Origin: an uncultured Lachnospiraceae bacterium
GTDB taxonomy: Bacteria; Bacillota; Clostridia; Lachnospirales; Lachnospiraceae
Length of the DNA stretch: 59,867 bases
Assembly (NCBI GenBank): GCA_947564645.1
Contig: CANOCU010000018.1
Span: 1-59,867 of the forward strand
Reading direction: 5' to 3'
The position numbers and the translations under genes were made by a program. The notes under the pieces are model-generated. The model saw only the letters and a list, made by a program, of their open reading frames with translations, ran no database searches and had not been told where the DNA came from. Below, in pieces: positions 23,651 to 33,018 of the stretch (positions are counted from its first letter, which is position 1; the number at the start of each line of letters is the position of its first letter).

Positions 23651-24094
23651 ATGAAGACAGTGAAGGCATTGTTTGACAGATACAAAGATTTTATCATGGA
23701 AGTGATCCACTTCGGTATGGTGGGGGTGATCAATACCCTGATGGGCTGGGTGATCATGGCGATACTCTATAACCTGATTCATATGAATTACTGGCTGTCC
23801 AGCGGGATCTCATACTTGATCGGCAGTGTCTTCTCGTATCATGCCAACAGCAAGGTGACTTTCAAGGTGGAAAATAAGGATAAGTGGCTGCCGTGGCGCT
23901 TTGCCATCAACATAATCGTCTGTTATCTGGTGGCGTTCGGTGTGGCACAGCCCCTTGTGGAAAGGATTCTGGCAGCGCAGCCGAAGGTGATTGTGGACAA
24001 TGTGGCGATGATCCTGGGAATGGGTATCTTCATTGTCATGAATTTCTTCGGGCAGAAGCTGTTTGTATTCAGGAAGACACGAGGCAGAGTATGA
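23651..24094 (+). CDS. GtrA family membrane protein
   Basis: The 147-residue protein has four membrane segments and the GtrA family opening (F-G-M-V-G-V-I-N-T-L) with Y-H-A-N-S-K-V-T-F-K in the loop. GtrA-type proteins flip or handle undecaprenyl-linked sugars. The stop overlaps the next start (ATGA), so it is coupled to the large membrane protein at 24091. This places both in lipid-linked sugar transfer. Confidence 0.88.
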   Translation: MKTVKALFDRYKDFIMEVIHFGMVGVINTLMGWVIMAILYNLIHMNYWLSSGISYLIGSVFSYHANSKVTFKVENKDKWLPWRFAINIIVCYLVAFGVAQPLVERILAAQPKVIVDNVAMILGMGIFIVMNFFGQKLFVFRKTRGRV

Positions 24095-25902
24095 AAAGAA
24101 AACCTTTGCAACAGCAGAAGTGGTTTCTGTGGATAACAAAATACTGGTTTCTGTTTCCGATCGTCGGATTCCTCCTTCTGGCAGCCGGAGTCTTTTTTGG
24201 TTATGGAGAACGCAGTTATATTGCGGTGCATGACAATATGGATCTGTTTCTGGCCCAGTTTCAGATGATGAAGAATACCGGCAGTTTCTTAAAGCATGGG
24301 GTGGAAGTGCCGTTCCTTGGCGGTATCAGCAGGGATAACCTTCCTTCCGAGTTGTCACTGTATACGATATTGTATATGCTTTTTCCGACTTACACGGCGT
24401 ATGTGCTAGGGATTTTGGGTAAAATACTGCTGGGAATGTTTTCGTTTCGTCTGTTGGCGGGGGAACTCTATCCTGACAAGTGTGTCAGTTACAGGCCGGT
24501 GATTTATATGACCGGATTTGCCTATGGCATTATCTGGTTTTTTCCGGCGTTTGGCTTTGCCTTTGCCTCGATCCCGCTTTGTGTTTATCTGTTGGTCAGA
24601 ATATACAGGCGTCCCGGGAAATGGCTGTATTTCGGGCTGTTTGTCTACCCGCTGGTCTCCTATTTCTCGTATCATGGACTCTTTATTCTGGGGTATCTGG
24701 TGATCGCGGTTATCTGGCTGTCGATCAGGGACAGGAAGCCGGTCTGGTCTTTGATGGGAGCGCTTGTCGTTTTGGCTTTTGGGTATGTCGGATGTGAGTA
24801 CCGGCTGTTTGGACAGATGCTTTTGGGCGGCGAGGTGACGATTCGTTCTTCGATCGTCAATGCGGATCTTTCCTGGCCGGAGATCCTGCGGGAAATCGGC
24901 ATGGTCTGGCGGGACGGGATCTTTCACGCGGACGGCGTTCATGGCAAGGCAGCTCTGCCTGTCTGCGTCGTATATTTTCTGTTCCTGAACGGCAGATATC
25001 TGTACAGGAAACAGTGGCGGGCCATTTTTCGTGATCCGTTCAATTTCGTTATGGCTTTTATTCTTTTTAACAGCATTGTTTATGGGCTGTATGACTTTGG
25101 ACCGTTACGCAGGCTTGTGGAGACGCTCCTGCCGCCGCTTAAAGGCTGGCAGTTTAACAGGACGATCTTTTTTAATCCGTTTCTCTGGTATGCGGCGCTC
25201 TTTATCGTGTTGATCCGGCTTTATGACAGGGGGATCGGAACCGCATGGATCGCCAATGGGATCATCTGTGCGGCGGTCCTTGCAGTGATCCTGACGCCGA
25301 ACAGGTACAATGATCTGTATTTTACATGCTATAACAGGGCGTATGAATATTTTCACGGAACCGAAGTAGACGATTTGGATTATGAACAATTCTATGCACA
25401 AGAACTGTTCGAGCAGATTAAGGACAGGATCGGCTACCAGGGAGAGTGGTCGGCGGCTTACGGCCTCCATCCGGCGGTTCTGGAGTACAACGGCATTGCC
25501 ACGCTGGACGGCTATCTGGGATTCTATTCCCAACAGTATAAGGAAGACTTCCGCAGGATCATCGCACCGGCACTGGAACGGGTGGAGCAGACCAGGATCT
25601 ACTATGATGACTGGGGTGCAAGGGCTTATCTGTATTCCGGAACGGACTTAAGCATTGTCAATGCGACGAAAACGGTGTATGCTACAGATTATGATATTTA
25701 TATTGATGGGGATGCTTTCCGGGAACTGGGCGGGGAGTATATCTTTTCCAGACTGGAGCTGACGAACGCTAAGGAGGTCGGCCTGGAACTGGTGGAGAGT
25801 GATACGGCTCAGGACGGCAGCTGTACGATCTACGTATATAAGTGTGAAAAAGAGATTAAAACCATGCGCGGGGAATCTGCGCGGAAACGGAGAAAGACAT
25901 GA
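24091..25902 (+). CDS. Large multi-pass membrane protein (YfhO / DUF6044-type)
   Basis: The 603-residue protein has about ten membrane segments. The first is at about 15-35, and the outer loop after it reads V-H-D-N-M-D-L-F-L-A-Q-F. It has a long soluble C-terminal part (about 450-600). It matches the YfhO-like / DUF6044 family, GT-C-type enzymes thought to glycosylate wall polymers using lipid-linked sugars. The start at 24091 overlaps gtrA by four bases, and its own stop overlaps the radical SAM start by four bases. The three genes are tightly coupled. Confidence 0.7.
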   Translation: MKRKPLQQQKWFLWITKYWFLFPIVGFLLLAAGVFFGYGERSYIAVHDNMDLFLAQFQMMKNTGSFLKHGVEVPFLGGISRDNLPSELSLYTILYMLFPTYTAYVLGILGKILLGMFSFRLLAGELYPDKCVSYRPVIYMTGFAYGIIWFFPAFGFAFASIPLCVYLLVRIYRRPGKWLYFGLFVYPLVSYFSYHGLFILGYLVIAVIWLSIRDRKPVWSLMGALVVLAFGYVGCEYRLFGQMLLGGEVTIRSSIVNADLSWPEILREIGMVWRDGIFHADGVHGKAALPVCVVYFLFLNGRYLYRKQWRAIFRDPFNFVMAFILFNSIVYGLYDFGPLRRLVETLLPPLKGWQFNRTIFFNPFLWYAALFIVLIRLYDRGIGTAWIANGIICAAVLAVILTPNRYNDLYFTCYNRAYEYFHGTEVDDLDYEQFYAQELFEQIKDRIGYQGEWSAAYGLHPAVLEYNGIATLDGYLGFYSQQYKEDFRRIIAPALERVEQTRIYYDDWGARAYLYSGTDLSIVNATKTVYATDYDIYIDGDAFRELGGEYIFSRLELTNAKEVGLELVESDTAQDGSCTIYVYKCEKEIKTMRGESARKRRKT

Positions 25903-26882
25903 CGATAAGAGTACACAACTTTGCAGGCGTGCTGGGTTGGAATGCCAGAAAATATCTGCCCAGGTTATCGAGCGAGAGTTATCTGAAGCTGCAGTTTATG
26001 GCAAGAAGACGGCAGCAGCGCAAGTATATCGATTATTTCTATAGCCAGAAGGAGACGCCCCATCCGGTGGTCGTCAATCTGGAGACGGTGAACCGCTGCA
26101 ACAGTACATGCGAATTTTGCACGGCCAACATCAATGCGGAGAAGCGTCCCTACAAGAAGATCGATGAGGATCTGTATTACTCTATCATCGACCAGCTGCG
26201 TGACTGGGGCTATAAAGGGCATCTGACACTGTACGGAAATAACGAGCCGTGGTTAGACAAGCGTATCGTGGAATTTCATCAATATGCCAGGAAACAGCTG
26301 CCGGATGCTTTTATCTTCATGTCCACCAACGGGCTGCTGTTGGATGTGGACAAAGTGAAGGCGATCGTGTCGTATCTGGATCAGCTGATCATCAATAATT
26401 ATTGCCTGAACATGAAGATGCACGACAATGTACAGGTTATATATGAATATGTGAAGGCGCATCCCCAGGAGTTCGGGGATGTGGATATCCTGATCCAGAT
26501 CCGGTACTTAAAAGAGGTATTGACGAACCGCGCCGGCAGTGCACCGAATAAACAGTCCAAGGGCAAGATCATTAAGGAGACCTGCCTGATGCCCTACACG
26601 GACATGTGGATCATGCCTAACGGTAAGATGGGAATCTGCTGCTGTGACAATTTCGAGACCACGGAACTGGCAGACTTGAATCAGGTTTCTCTTAAAGAGG
26701 GATGGAACAGCGTTAAGTACCGGGAACTGCGGGACGCGGTGCGGGATGGCAGGCAGAACTATCCGTTCTGCAAGTATTGCGATTTCATAGATGCGGGTCT
26801 GCGCATGGATGCGGTGAACGATGTGCTGAAGCATCATGATAAAATGCATGGGGCCAGACAGTCCATGTTCAGGAAGGACTAG
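25899..26882 (+). CDS. Radical SAM/SPASM domain protein
   Basis: The 327-residue protein has the radical SAM cluster C-N-S-T-C-E-F-C (Cys67, Cys71, Cys74), a variant with Cx3Cx2C spacing. A C-terminal SPASM-type region follows, with C-L-M-P-Y-T-D-M-W-I-M-P-N-G-K-M, then C-C-C-D and F-C-K-Y-C. It thus binds at least two iron-sulfur clusters. No precursor peptide gene is visible next to it. Related SPASM proteins in surface-glycan loci act on sugars or modify lipid-linked substrates. The four-base overlap with the YfhO-like gene favours such a role here. Confidence 0.85.
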   Translation: MTIRVHNFAGVLGWNARKYLPRLSSESYLKLQFMARRRQQRKYIDYFYSQKETPHPVVVNLETVNRCNSTCEFCTANINAEKRPYKKIDEDLYYSIIDQLRDWGYKGHLTLYGNNEPWLDKRIVEFHQYARKQLPDAFIFMSTNGLLLDVDKVKAIVSYLDQLIINNYCLNMKMHDNVQVIYEYVKAHPQEFGDVDILIQIRYLKEVLTNRAGSAPNKQSKGKIIKETCLMPYTDMWIMPNGKMGICCCDNFETTELADLNQVSLKEGWNSVKYRELRDAVRDGRQNYPFCKYCDFIDAGLRMDAVNDVLKHHDKMHGARQSMFRKD

Positions 26883-26935
26883 CAAAACGTGCTTTTCATG
26901 GGAATATGTGTTAAAGATGACATGGAGGTGCAAGC

Positions 26936-27934
26936 ATGAAACATAAAGGGCAGATAGGGGCATTGGTATGTCTGGCCATGCTGGCATTGACTGCGTGCAG
27001 CCGGATCCAGAAGCCGGAGGAGGCCGGTTCGCAGCCGGATCCGGAACCGGGAGCAGATCGTGTGGAACTTCACGAGTCAGAGCCTGATGCGGGAGCGGCA
27101 GGCCAGGATGCAGCTGTGACAGGCCAGGATGCGGGAGCGGCGGGTCAGGATGCGGCTGTGACAGGCCAGGATGCGGGAGTGGCGAAGCAGCCGGCAGAGG
27201 GCGATGTGACGATACGATATGCGAAGAGCGGTATGAAGGTTTCCATATTGGGAGACAGTATTTCCACCTTTGAAGGATGGATTCCGGAAGGAAACAGCGT
27301 CTTTTTTCCACATAATGGAGCCGTACAGGACGTATCGCAGACTTGGTGGAAGATCGTACTTGACGAATTGGATCTTACCTTGTGCACCAATGCGTCCAGT
27401 TCGGGAAGCGCCTGCTATGGGGATTCCGTCAGTGAGGATGTAAAGGTTGGATGCAGCGATCACCGGATTGCCCAACTGACCGGAAGCGATGGCGAAGTCC
27501 CGGATCTTATCATTGTATATATGGGTACCAATGATCTGGTAGAGAGTGTCGAGATCGGTGACAACGACGGGACAAGGCCGGTGGAGGAAGGCATGGTGGA
27601 TCGGTTCAGCGATGCCTACTGTCTGATCCTGGATAAACTGAAAAGACAGTATCCCGAGGCGCAGATTTATTGCTGTACACTGCTGCCGGCAGGCGATTGG
27701 GGGACAGAGGATCAGCCGTTTGTCACATTTGTCAACGGGCTGGGACTGACTGCGGAGGACTATTCGAAGCAGATCGAGACGATCGCGCGGGGCAGGGGGA
27801 TACCGGTGATAGATCTGTATCACTGCGGTATCAGTCTGGAGAATATGGCACAGATGACTTCGGACGGCGTGCATCTTACGCCGGACGGGATGCGGTGCGT
27901 GGCGGATGAAGTACTGAGAAGCATAGTGAAATAG
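26936..27934 (+). CDS. SGNH/GDSL-family hydrolase lipoprotein
   Basis: The 332-residue precursor has a lipoprotein signal with lipobox L-A-L-T-A-C (Cys21). A low-complexity spacer with 14-residue repeats (D-A-G-A-A-G-Q-D-A-A-V-T-G-Q) precedes an SGNH domain. Block I is L-G-D-S-I-S, block III is G-T-N-D, and block V is S-D-G-V-H-L-T-P-D-G, so the catalytic residues are intact. It would be an extracellular esterase tethered on the membrane, acting on acylated wall polymer or carbohydrate. The start follows ATGGAGGTGC. A strong terminator lies downstream. Confidence 0.86.
   Translation: MKHKGQIGALVCLAMLALTACSRIQKPEEAGSQPDPEPGADRVELHESEPDAGAAGQDAAVTGQDAGAAGQDAAVTGQDAGVAKQPAEGDVTIRYAKSGMKVSILGDSISTFEGWIPEGNSVFFPHNGAVQDVSQTWWKIVLDELDLTLCTNASSSGSACYGDSVSEDVKVGCSDHRIAQLTGSDGEVPDLIIVYMGTNDLVESVEIGDNDGTRPVEEGMVDRFSDAYCLILDKLKRQYPEAQIYCCTLLPAGDWGTEDQPFVTFVNGLGLTAEDYSKQIETIARGRGIPVIDLYHCGISLENMAQMTSDGVHLTPDGMRCVADEVLRSIVK
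27086..27181 (+). repeat. 42-base tandem repeat inside the lipoprotein gene
   Basis: Two copies of a 42-base unit starting GATGCGGGAGCGGC (27086-27127 and 27128-27169), plus a partial third. They encode the hydrophilic linker between the lipid anchor and the catalytic domain. Confidence 0.85.
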
Positions 27935-28284
27935 AGTTTGTGAAAAGCGAGCATAACAGATAGATATTCTGCAAAAGAAATTCGGAAGAATTAATTCGGA
28001 GGAATCTTTTGCGGGATATCTTTTTTTTTCGTAAGAAACAGGAAAATAAACTTTTCCATTAAAATAGGGGTTTATAAGGGGGAGCGGGTTAAGGAAGCGG
28101 AAAGCCTTTTTAAGAATATCTTAATAAAAACTTGAAGAAAACTGGAAGTTTTTATCGTTATGATAAATATAAACAGGAAAGGATATCACAGTGCGCACGT
28201 GATAAACACAGGATTTATAACTGGAAGATACACAAGAAGGTATCTGAAAAAACGAAAACGACTGCATGAATATGGAGGTAAGCT
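27935..28284. other. Intergenic region with terminator and candidate promoter
   Basis: The 350-base gap holds no supported gene. The left part has the terminator at 27971-28029. The right part is AT-rich, with TATGATAAA near 28160 that could be a -10 for the glycosyltransferase gene; a matching -35 is not convincing. A TATGGAGG ribosome binding site ends the region. Confidence 0.45.
27971..28029 (+). terminator. Rho-independent terminator
   Basis: GCAAAAGA (27971-27978) pairs with TCTTTTGC (28005-28012), with an inner AATTC/GAATT pairing. A run of nine T follows near 28021-28029. It closes the 19379-27934 group. Confidence 0.8.
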
Positions 28285-29325
28285 ATGAAATACATAACAT
28301 TTACGGTTCCCTGCTATAACTCACAGGATTATATGAAGCGATGCATCGACTCCCTGCTTCCGGGCGGAGACGATGTGGAGATCATCATTGTGGACGACGG
28401 TTCTACGGATGCCACGGGAAAGATCGCGGATGAGTATGAAGCATGCTATCCCGGTATCGTCAGGGCGGTCCATAAGAGAAACGGCGGACATGGTTCCGGG
28501 GTCAATGCCGGGCTGCGGTTGGCAACAGGCACCTATTTCAAGGTGGTGGATTCGGACGACTGGCTGGAGGAGGGCGCTTACGCCAGGCTGCTTGGAAGGA
28601 TCAAGGGATTGTGTATGAAGAAGGAAGCACGGCTGATCGGGGAAGTGCCGGATCTGTTCGTGTGCAATTATATCTATGATCATCTGGAAGAAGGAACGAG
28701 CCGGGTTATGAAGTACGTCAATGTTTTTCCGGTGGAGGAGATGTGTGACTGGAACGATATCGGAAGGTTCCATGCATCGCAGTACCTGATTATGCATGCG
28801 CTGATCTTCCGCACGGAAGTACTGCAAAGAAGCGGCGTTATCCTGCCGGAGCATACTTTCTATGTGGATAATATCTTTGCTTATCAGCCGCTGCCTTATG
28901 TAGCGCATATCTATTATATGAATATCGATCTGTATCATTACTATATCGGCAGGGAGGACCAGTCGGTCAATGAAAAGGTATTGATGAGCCGCATCGACCA
29001 GCAGATCATGGTGACGGAGATCGTCTCTAAATGTGTCGATCTGAATGAGGTGAAGGAGATCTATCCAAAGCTGGCGGAATATATGTGCCGCAATATTTCG
29101 ATCATGATGGCGATCTCCTCGATCCATCTGCTTCTGATCAACTCGCAGGAGGCATACGATAAGAGGAAACTGCTCTGGAGAGGGATCAAGGAAGAGAACA
29201 GCAGGCTATACTACAGACTGAAATATACGACGCTCAGCGGACTGACCTATCTTCCCGGGAAGGTGGGCGGTATGCTGACCAAGAGCGGGTATCGGGCGGC
29301 GAGGAAGATCTATCAGTTCCAATAA
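28285..29325 (+). CDS. GT2 family glycosyltransferase
   Basis: The 346-residue enzyme has a GT-A fold. The start is T-V-P-C-Y-N-S-Q-D-Y, then V-E-I-I-I-V-D-D-G-S-T-D, and the metal-binding motif is V-D-S-D-D-W-L at about residues 91-97. A C-terminal helical extension follows. It would transfer a sugar from a nucleotide or lipid donor to a growing surface glycan. It starts after TATGGAGG and heads a group with the two genes downstream. Confidence 0.88.
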   Translation: MKYITFTVPCYNSQDYMKRCIDSLLPGGDDVEIIIVDDGSTDATGKIADEYEACYPGIVRAVHKRNGGHGSGVNAGLRLATGTYFKVVDSDDWLEEGAYARLLGRIKGLCMKKEARLIGEVPDLFVCNYIYDHLEEGTSRVMKYVNVFPVEEMCDWNDIGRFHASQYLIMHALIFRTEVLQRSGVILPEHTFYVDNIFAYQPLPYVAHIYYMNIDLYHYYIGREDQSVNEKVLMSRIDQQIMVTEIVSKCVDLNEVKEIYPKLAEYMCRNISIMMAISSIHLLLINSQEAYDKRKLLWRGIKEENSRLYYRLKYTTLSGLTYLPGKVGGMLTKSGYRAARKIYQFQ

Positions 29326-29355
29326 TAAGACATGAAGTGTAGAAGGGATGGTTGG

Positions 29356-30036
29356 ATGGAGCATATTTATATTGCCATGGTGGATACGCCGGGGATCTTT
29401 GCGGCGGTGATCAGGCGGTTTCTGAGGCAGAGATATATTCATGTGGTGCTTGGGATGGACGCGGGGCTGGAGGAGGCTTACAGCTTCGGGCGGCGTAATC
29501 CGCGGGTACCCTGGTTTGCCGGGTTTGAGAGAGAGGATAAGCATAAGATCCTGCGGGCCTTCCCGACGGCAGTCTACAGGGTCTGTGAACTGGAATGCAG
29601 CGCGGCGCAGAAAGAAGCGATCAGGGAGAGGCTGCGGCAGGATTATAAGAGGAGATTCCGTTATCATTATGCGGTGCCGGGGCTGCCGTTCATCGTCCTC
29701 GGACGGCCCTTTTATCTGAAAGATCAGTACACCTGCTCTTCCTATATTGCGCGGCTTCTGGAGGAGTATAAGATCAGGATCGCGGAGAAACATTTTTCAC
29801 TGGTAACGCCGAAGGACTTTTGCCTGTATCCTTATAAAAGGGTGCTCTATGAGGGAAGCCTGGCCGGATTTGTGAAGGCTCATGAAACAGAATTGCAGAC
29901 AGATCCGGCGCAGGAGAGGGCACCGGTGCCGGTATTGCAGACTGAGAGTACAGGAAAGGAAAAGGAAATGCAAAGAAGACTGCGGGAGATGTATGGCAAA
30001 GGGACGCCGGAAAGGGCGGTGGCATATGGAAGTTAG
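29356..30036 (+). CDS. Permuted papain-like (NlpC/P60-YiiX type) protein
   Basis: The product has about 226 residues. A His-containing strand (I-H-V-V-L-G-M-D, about residues 28-35) comes first and the Cys-helix (Y-T-C-S-S-Y-I-A-R-L-L, about 125-135) later. This is the circularly permuted order of YiiX/YycO cysteine enzymes, and not that of classic NlpC. It has no signal peptide. The last 45 residues are charged and may be a linker. Its role is unknown; an amide or ester cleavage or transfer in the cytoplasm is possible. It overlaps the flippase-like gene by 11 bases. Confidence 0.55.
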   Translation: MEHIYIAMVDTPGIFAAVIRRFLRQRYIHVVLGMDAGLEEAYSFGRRNPRVPWFAGFEREDKHKILRAFPTAVYRVCELECSAAQKEAIRERLRQDYKRRFRYHYAVPGLPFIVLGRPFYLKDQYTCSSYIARLLEEYKIRIAEKHFSLVTPKDFCLYPYKRVLYEGSLAGFVKAHETELQTDPAQERAPVPVLQTESTGKEKEMQRRLREMYGKGTPERAVAYGS

Positions 30037-31108
30037 CCGGAACCGGACAAAGGGGCTGGCGGTCAACCGGAAAAGGGTCCTGGAGGGGGCTTTTTTCCTG
30101 GCAGTGATGGCCTTGTCCTTCTATACGATCTTTCACGGACAGGATATGGGACGGATCCGTCATGCGCTTGGAAGGCTGTCACCGCTGTCGTTGTGTGCGG
30201 CGACGGCGGTGGCGATCTTCTTCGTCAGTGCGGAGGGGATCATGATTTTCTATCTGCTGCGCTCTCTGAATGGACGCAGCAGCCTGGGACGATGTATCTG
30301 TTATTCTTTTATCGGGTTTTTCTATTCGGGGATCACGCCGTCGGCTACGGGCGGTCAGCCGATGCAGCTTTACTATATGAGTAAGGACGGCAATCGTCTG
30401 TCGGAGTCGTCAGTGGTATTAATGACGGTGGCACTGCTCTATAAGCTAGTGCTGGTGGTGATCGGCATCGGGACGCTTGTATTCTGGCACAGGCCGCTGC
30501 GGGGGTATCTGGAAGAATATTTTCCGCTTTTCCTGCTGGGACTTGCTCTGAATACGCTCCTGGTAGCGATCCTGCTGGCGGTGATGCTGGCGCCGGAGAC
30601 CATGAAGCGGATCCTTTCGGGGATCGGAAACCTGCTTGTGGGTATGCGGATCCTGAAGCGGTCTGATACAAGGCAGGGGAAGATCGGGCAGTTCATAGAC
30701 GGGTATCAGGGTGCGGTGCGCTTCCTGCTGCAGCATAAGGGGAAGGTGTTTATGGTCTGCCTCTTTACGTTTGTGCAGAGAGCCAGCGTGTTTGTGCTGA
30801 CGTGGATCATTTACAGGGGATTTTCCCTGGAAGGAAAAGATGCTCTGACGATCATGCTGCTGCAGGCTTCGGTCTATATCGCCGTGGATATGCTGCCGGT
30901 GCCCGGGGCGCAGGGCATTACGGAAGTCATGTATCGGAGTGTGTTTGGCAGTGTCTTTACGGGGGAATATCTGATGCCGTCGCTGTATGTGACCAGAGGG
31001 ATCAATTTCTATTTCGTGCTGCTGGTCAGTCTGGCGGTGGTGGCGGCGAATCACTTGTATGTGCGGCGCAGGGCGCGGAACGAACTTTACACGACACGGT
31101 CCTTTTGA
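30026..31108 (+). CDS. Lysylphosphatidylglycerol-synthase TM-region / flippase-like protein
   Basis: The 360-residue protein has about eight membrane segments and matches the UPF0104/LPG-synthase transmembrane family. G-V-x-P-S-A-T-G-G-Q-P-M-Q-type motif (here I-T-P-S-A-T-G-G-Q-P-M-Q) and P-V-P-G-A-Q-G-I-T-E are its hallmarks. It lacks the soluble transferase domain of MprF, so it is probably a lipid or lipid-linked-precursor flippase. The start at 30026 lies inside the previous gene and after GGGCGGTGG. Confidence 0.83.
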   Translation: MEVSRNRTKGLAVNRKRVLEGAFFLAVMALSFYTIFHGQDMGRIRHALGRLSPLSLCAATAVAIFFVSAEGIMIFYLLRSLNGRSSLGRCICYSFIGFFYSGITPSATGGQPMQLYYMSKDGNRLSESSVVLMTVALLYKLVLVVIGIGTLVFWHRPLRGYLEEYFPLFLLGLALNTLLVAILLAVMLAPETMKRILSGIGNLLVGMRILKRSDTRQGKIGQFIDGYQGAVRFLLQHKGKVFMVCLFTFVQRASVFVLTWIIYRGFSLEGKDALTIMLLQASVYIAVDMLPVPGAQGITEVMYRSVFGSVFTGEYLMPSLYVTRGINFYFVLLVSLAVVAANHLYVRRRARNELYTTRSF

Positions 31109-31185
31109 TATAATACCAATATAAGGTTACTATCAATAAGTACAGCGATGCATCTGTACAGGAGTCACAGAAAGCAGGTGATCAT

Positions 31186-31335
31186 ATGCCAAACAGTGCG
31201 GAGACGATTGAAAATCTGGCAAGGAAACTGGAAAGAGTGCGGATCCTGAACGATTTGAAAGAGTGCAGAACGCTTGAAGAGTACCAGGAGCTTACTAAGA
31301 AATACGAAGTATTGTGCAATGACGATAAGGAATAA
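31186..31335 (+). CDS. Small 49-residue helical protein
   Basis: An ATG after AGCAGGTGATC opens a 49-codon frame that starts M-P-N-S-A-E-T-I-E-N-L and ends C-N-D-D-K-E. It is highly charged and likely forms two helices. It lies between the flippase-like gene and a strong terminator. The family is not recognised. The ribosome binding site and amphipathic pattern favour a real gene. Confidence 0.6.
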   Translation: MPNSAETIENLARKLERVRILNDLKECRTLEEYQELTKKYEVLCNDDKE

Positions 31336-31338
31336 ACC

Positions 31339-31394
31339 AAATACCTTCCATATGAAGCCATCGTTCTACAGGTTTCCATATGGAAGGTATTTTC
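31339..31394. terminator. Bidirectional terminator
   Basis: AAATACCTTCCATATG (31339-31354) and CATATGGAAGGTATTT (31377-31392) are perfect 16-base arms. The site lies between convergent genes and serves both. Confidence 0.9.
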
Positions 31395-31406
31395 GTGAAA
31401 AGAGCG

Positions 31407-32963
31407 TTAGGCTTTCGTTTCGTGATACACCTTCTCCGTATTGACATTCCAGATATTATCCTTGCTCTGAATACCGTTCAGGATATTCCTAACGGTCTCG
31501 AAAGAGGTGACCATGGAGTGATCGATATTGTTGTAGCGGTGCTGGCCGTTACGGCCCACGCAGTAGAGGTTGTCGATGGTCTTCAAGTAATCCACCAGCG
31601 TATCGATATCCTTATAGGTGTCAAAGTAGGCGGGATAGGCCTTCTTGACGCGCTCCACATGGGAATCCATCACGTCTGCGGGGGAGTCGATCAGCCCCAT
31701 GCGGACGATCTCCTCAACCGCGAATTTCGTAAAGTCCTCGTCGGACATGGTCCAGTACTTGTCCCCTTCAAAGCAGAAATATTCCAGGCCGATCCACACG
31801 GTATGCTCCAGATCCTTGATCATATAAGGGGACCAGTTGTTGTAGATCTGGAAACGGCCCAGCATCACGTCGCGGTCATGCACATAGACCCAGCAGTCGG
31901 GAACGATATTGCCGATGGTCTTTAGTTTCGTCTTGTTCTTCAGGTTCAGCTTCGGCAGCAGCAGCCCTACGGTCATGTAATCGCGGTAGGGCAGTCCGGC
32001 GGCGATCTTAGCCGGCCGCTCCGGTACGTCGTTCATGCCGGCTACCAGGTCCTTAACGGGCATGGAGGAGATGAAGATATCGCCCTCCACGGTAACTTCC
32101 TGTCCGTCATTGACGTACGTCAGAGAGGTGATATGGTTGTCCGCATCCTTGTGCAGTCCGGTCACGAGACAATCGGTTAAGATCGTACCGCCCAGTTTGC
32201 GGATCTCATCCGCGGTCACATCCCACAGCTGGCCGGGGCCGAGCTTAGGATAGCTGAACTCTTCGATTAAGGAGGTCTCCACGGTCCGGTTCTTCCTGCC
32301 GGGTATCATCTTGGAAAAGATATCCTTCATGATCGCGGCAATGGACAGGCCCTTGACGCGCTGATTGCCCCAGTCCGGGGCAATATCGCGTGGGTGGCGC
32401 CCCCACAGGTTCTGTGTGTAGTATTCGAAGAACATGGAGTACAGCTTGCGGCCGAAGCGGTTGATATAGAAATCCTCCAGAGAGTTCTCTTTGCGCTTGT
32501 GAATCACGGAGGCGATATAACTGCATCCGGCCTGGATCGTGTTGACAAATCCCATGTTAATGAAGGTTTCCGGTTTAAAGGAGATGGGATAGTCAAAGAA
32601 TTTCTGTTTAAAATAAATACGGGATACTCTGTGCCGGCGCAGCATCACCCGGTCTTCCTTCTCCGGGTCGGGCCCGCCGGGGGCAAGCGTCATCTCGCGG
32701 TGCAGCACGATATCGTCGTAGGTGGGAGCACCCTGCAGGGGCAGCATATGGTTCCACCATTCGTTTACCTCCGGTACCTTGGAGAAGAAACGGTGGCCGC
32801 CCATATCCATGCGGTTGCCCTTGTAATTGACGGTCTTGGAGATACCGCCCATATACTTGCTCTCTTCCAGGACGGTAACCTCATAGTCTTTACTTTGCCT
32901 TAACAGTTCGTAAGCGGCGGTCAGTCCCGCGGGACCGGCGCCGATAACGTATACTTTTTTCAT
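31407..32963 (-). CDS. FAD-dependent oxidoreductase, UDP-galactopyranose-mutase-like
   Basis: The 518-residue flavoprotein begins [15 protein letters not shown] (FAD-binding Rossmann motif), then M-G-G-H-R-F-F-S-K. The central Y-T-Q-N-L-W-G-R segment resembles the Y-T-x-K-Q-W-G motif of UDP-galactopyranose mutase, but the protein is longer (about 518 against 370-390). It could make a furanose or another modified sugar for the glycan. The start at 32963 has GAGG at the right distance. It is divergent from the membrane gene at 33216. Confidence 0.78.
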   Translation of the reverse strand: MKKVYVIGAGPAGLTAAYELLRQSKDYEVTVLEESKYMGGISKTVNYKGNRMDMGGHRFFSKVPEVNEWWNHMLPLQGAPTYDDIVLHREMTLAPGGPDPEKEDRVMLRRHRVSRIYFKQKFFDYPISFKPETFINMGFVNTIQAGCSYIASVIHKRKENSLEDFYINRFGRKLYSMFFEYYTQNLWGRHPRDIAPDWGNQRVKGLSIAAIMKDIFSKMIPGRKNRTVETSLIEEFSYPKLGPGQLWDVTADEIRKLGGTILTDCLVTGLHKDADNHITSLTYVNDGQEVTVEGDIFISSMPVKDLVAGMNDVPERPAKIAAGLPYRDYMTVGLLLPKLNLKNKTKLKTIGNIVPDCWVYVHDRDVMLGRFQIYNNWSPYMIKDLEHTVWIGLEYFCFEGDKYWTMSDEDFTKFAVEEIVRMGLIDSPADVMDSHVERVKKAYPAYFDTYKDIDTLVDYLKTIDNLYCVGRNGQHRYNNIDHSMVTSFETVRNILNGIQSKDNIWNVNTEKVYHETKA

Positions 32964-33018
32964 GGAATACCTCACGTTTGTATTACTAAGATCAGCTTTT
33001 CAAAAAACACGCAGCCAG

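Noticed and set aside
25899-26882. RiPP cluster centred on the SPASM protein.
   Set aside because: No short precursor frame, transporter or peptidase of RiPP type is adjacent; four-base coupling to a glycan-type membrane protein points elsewhere.
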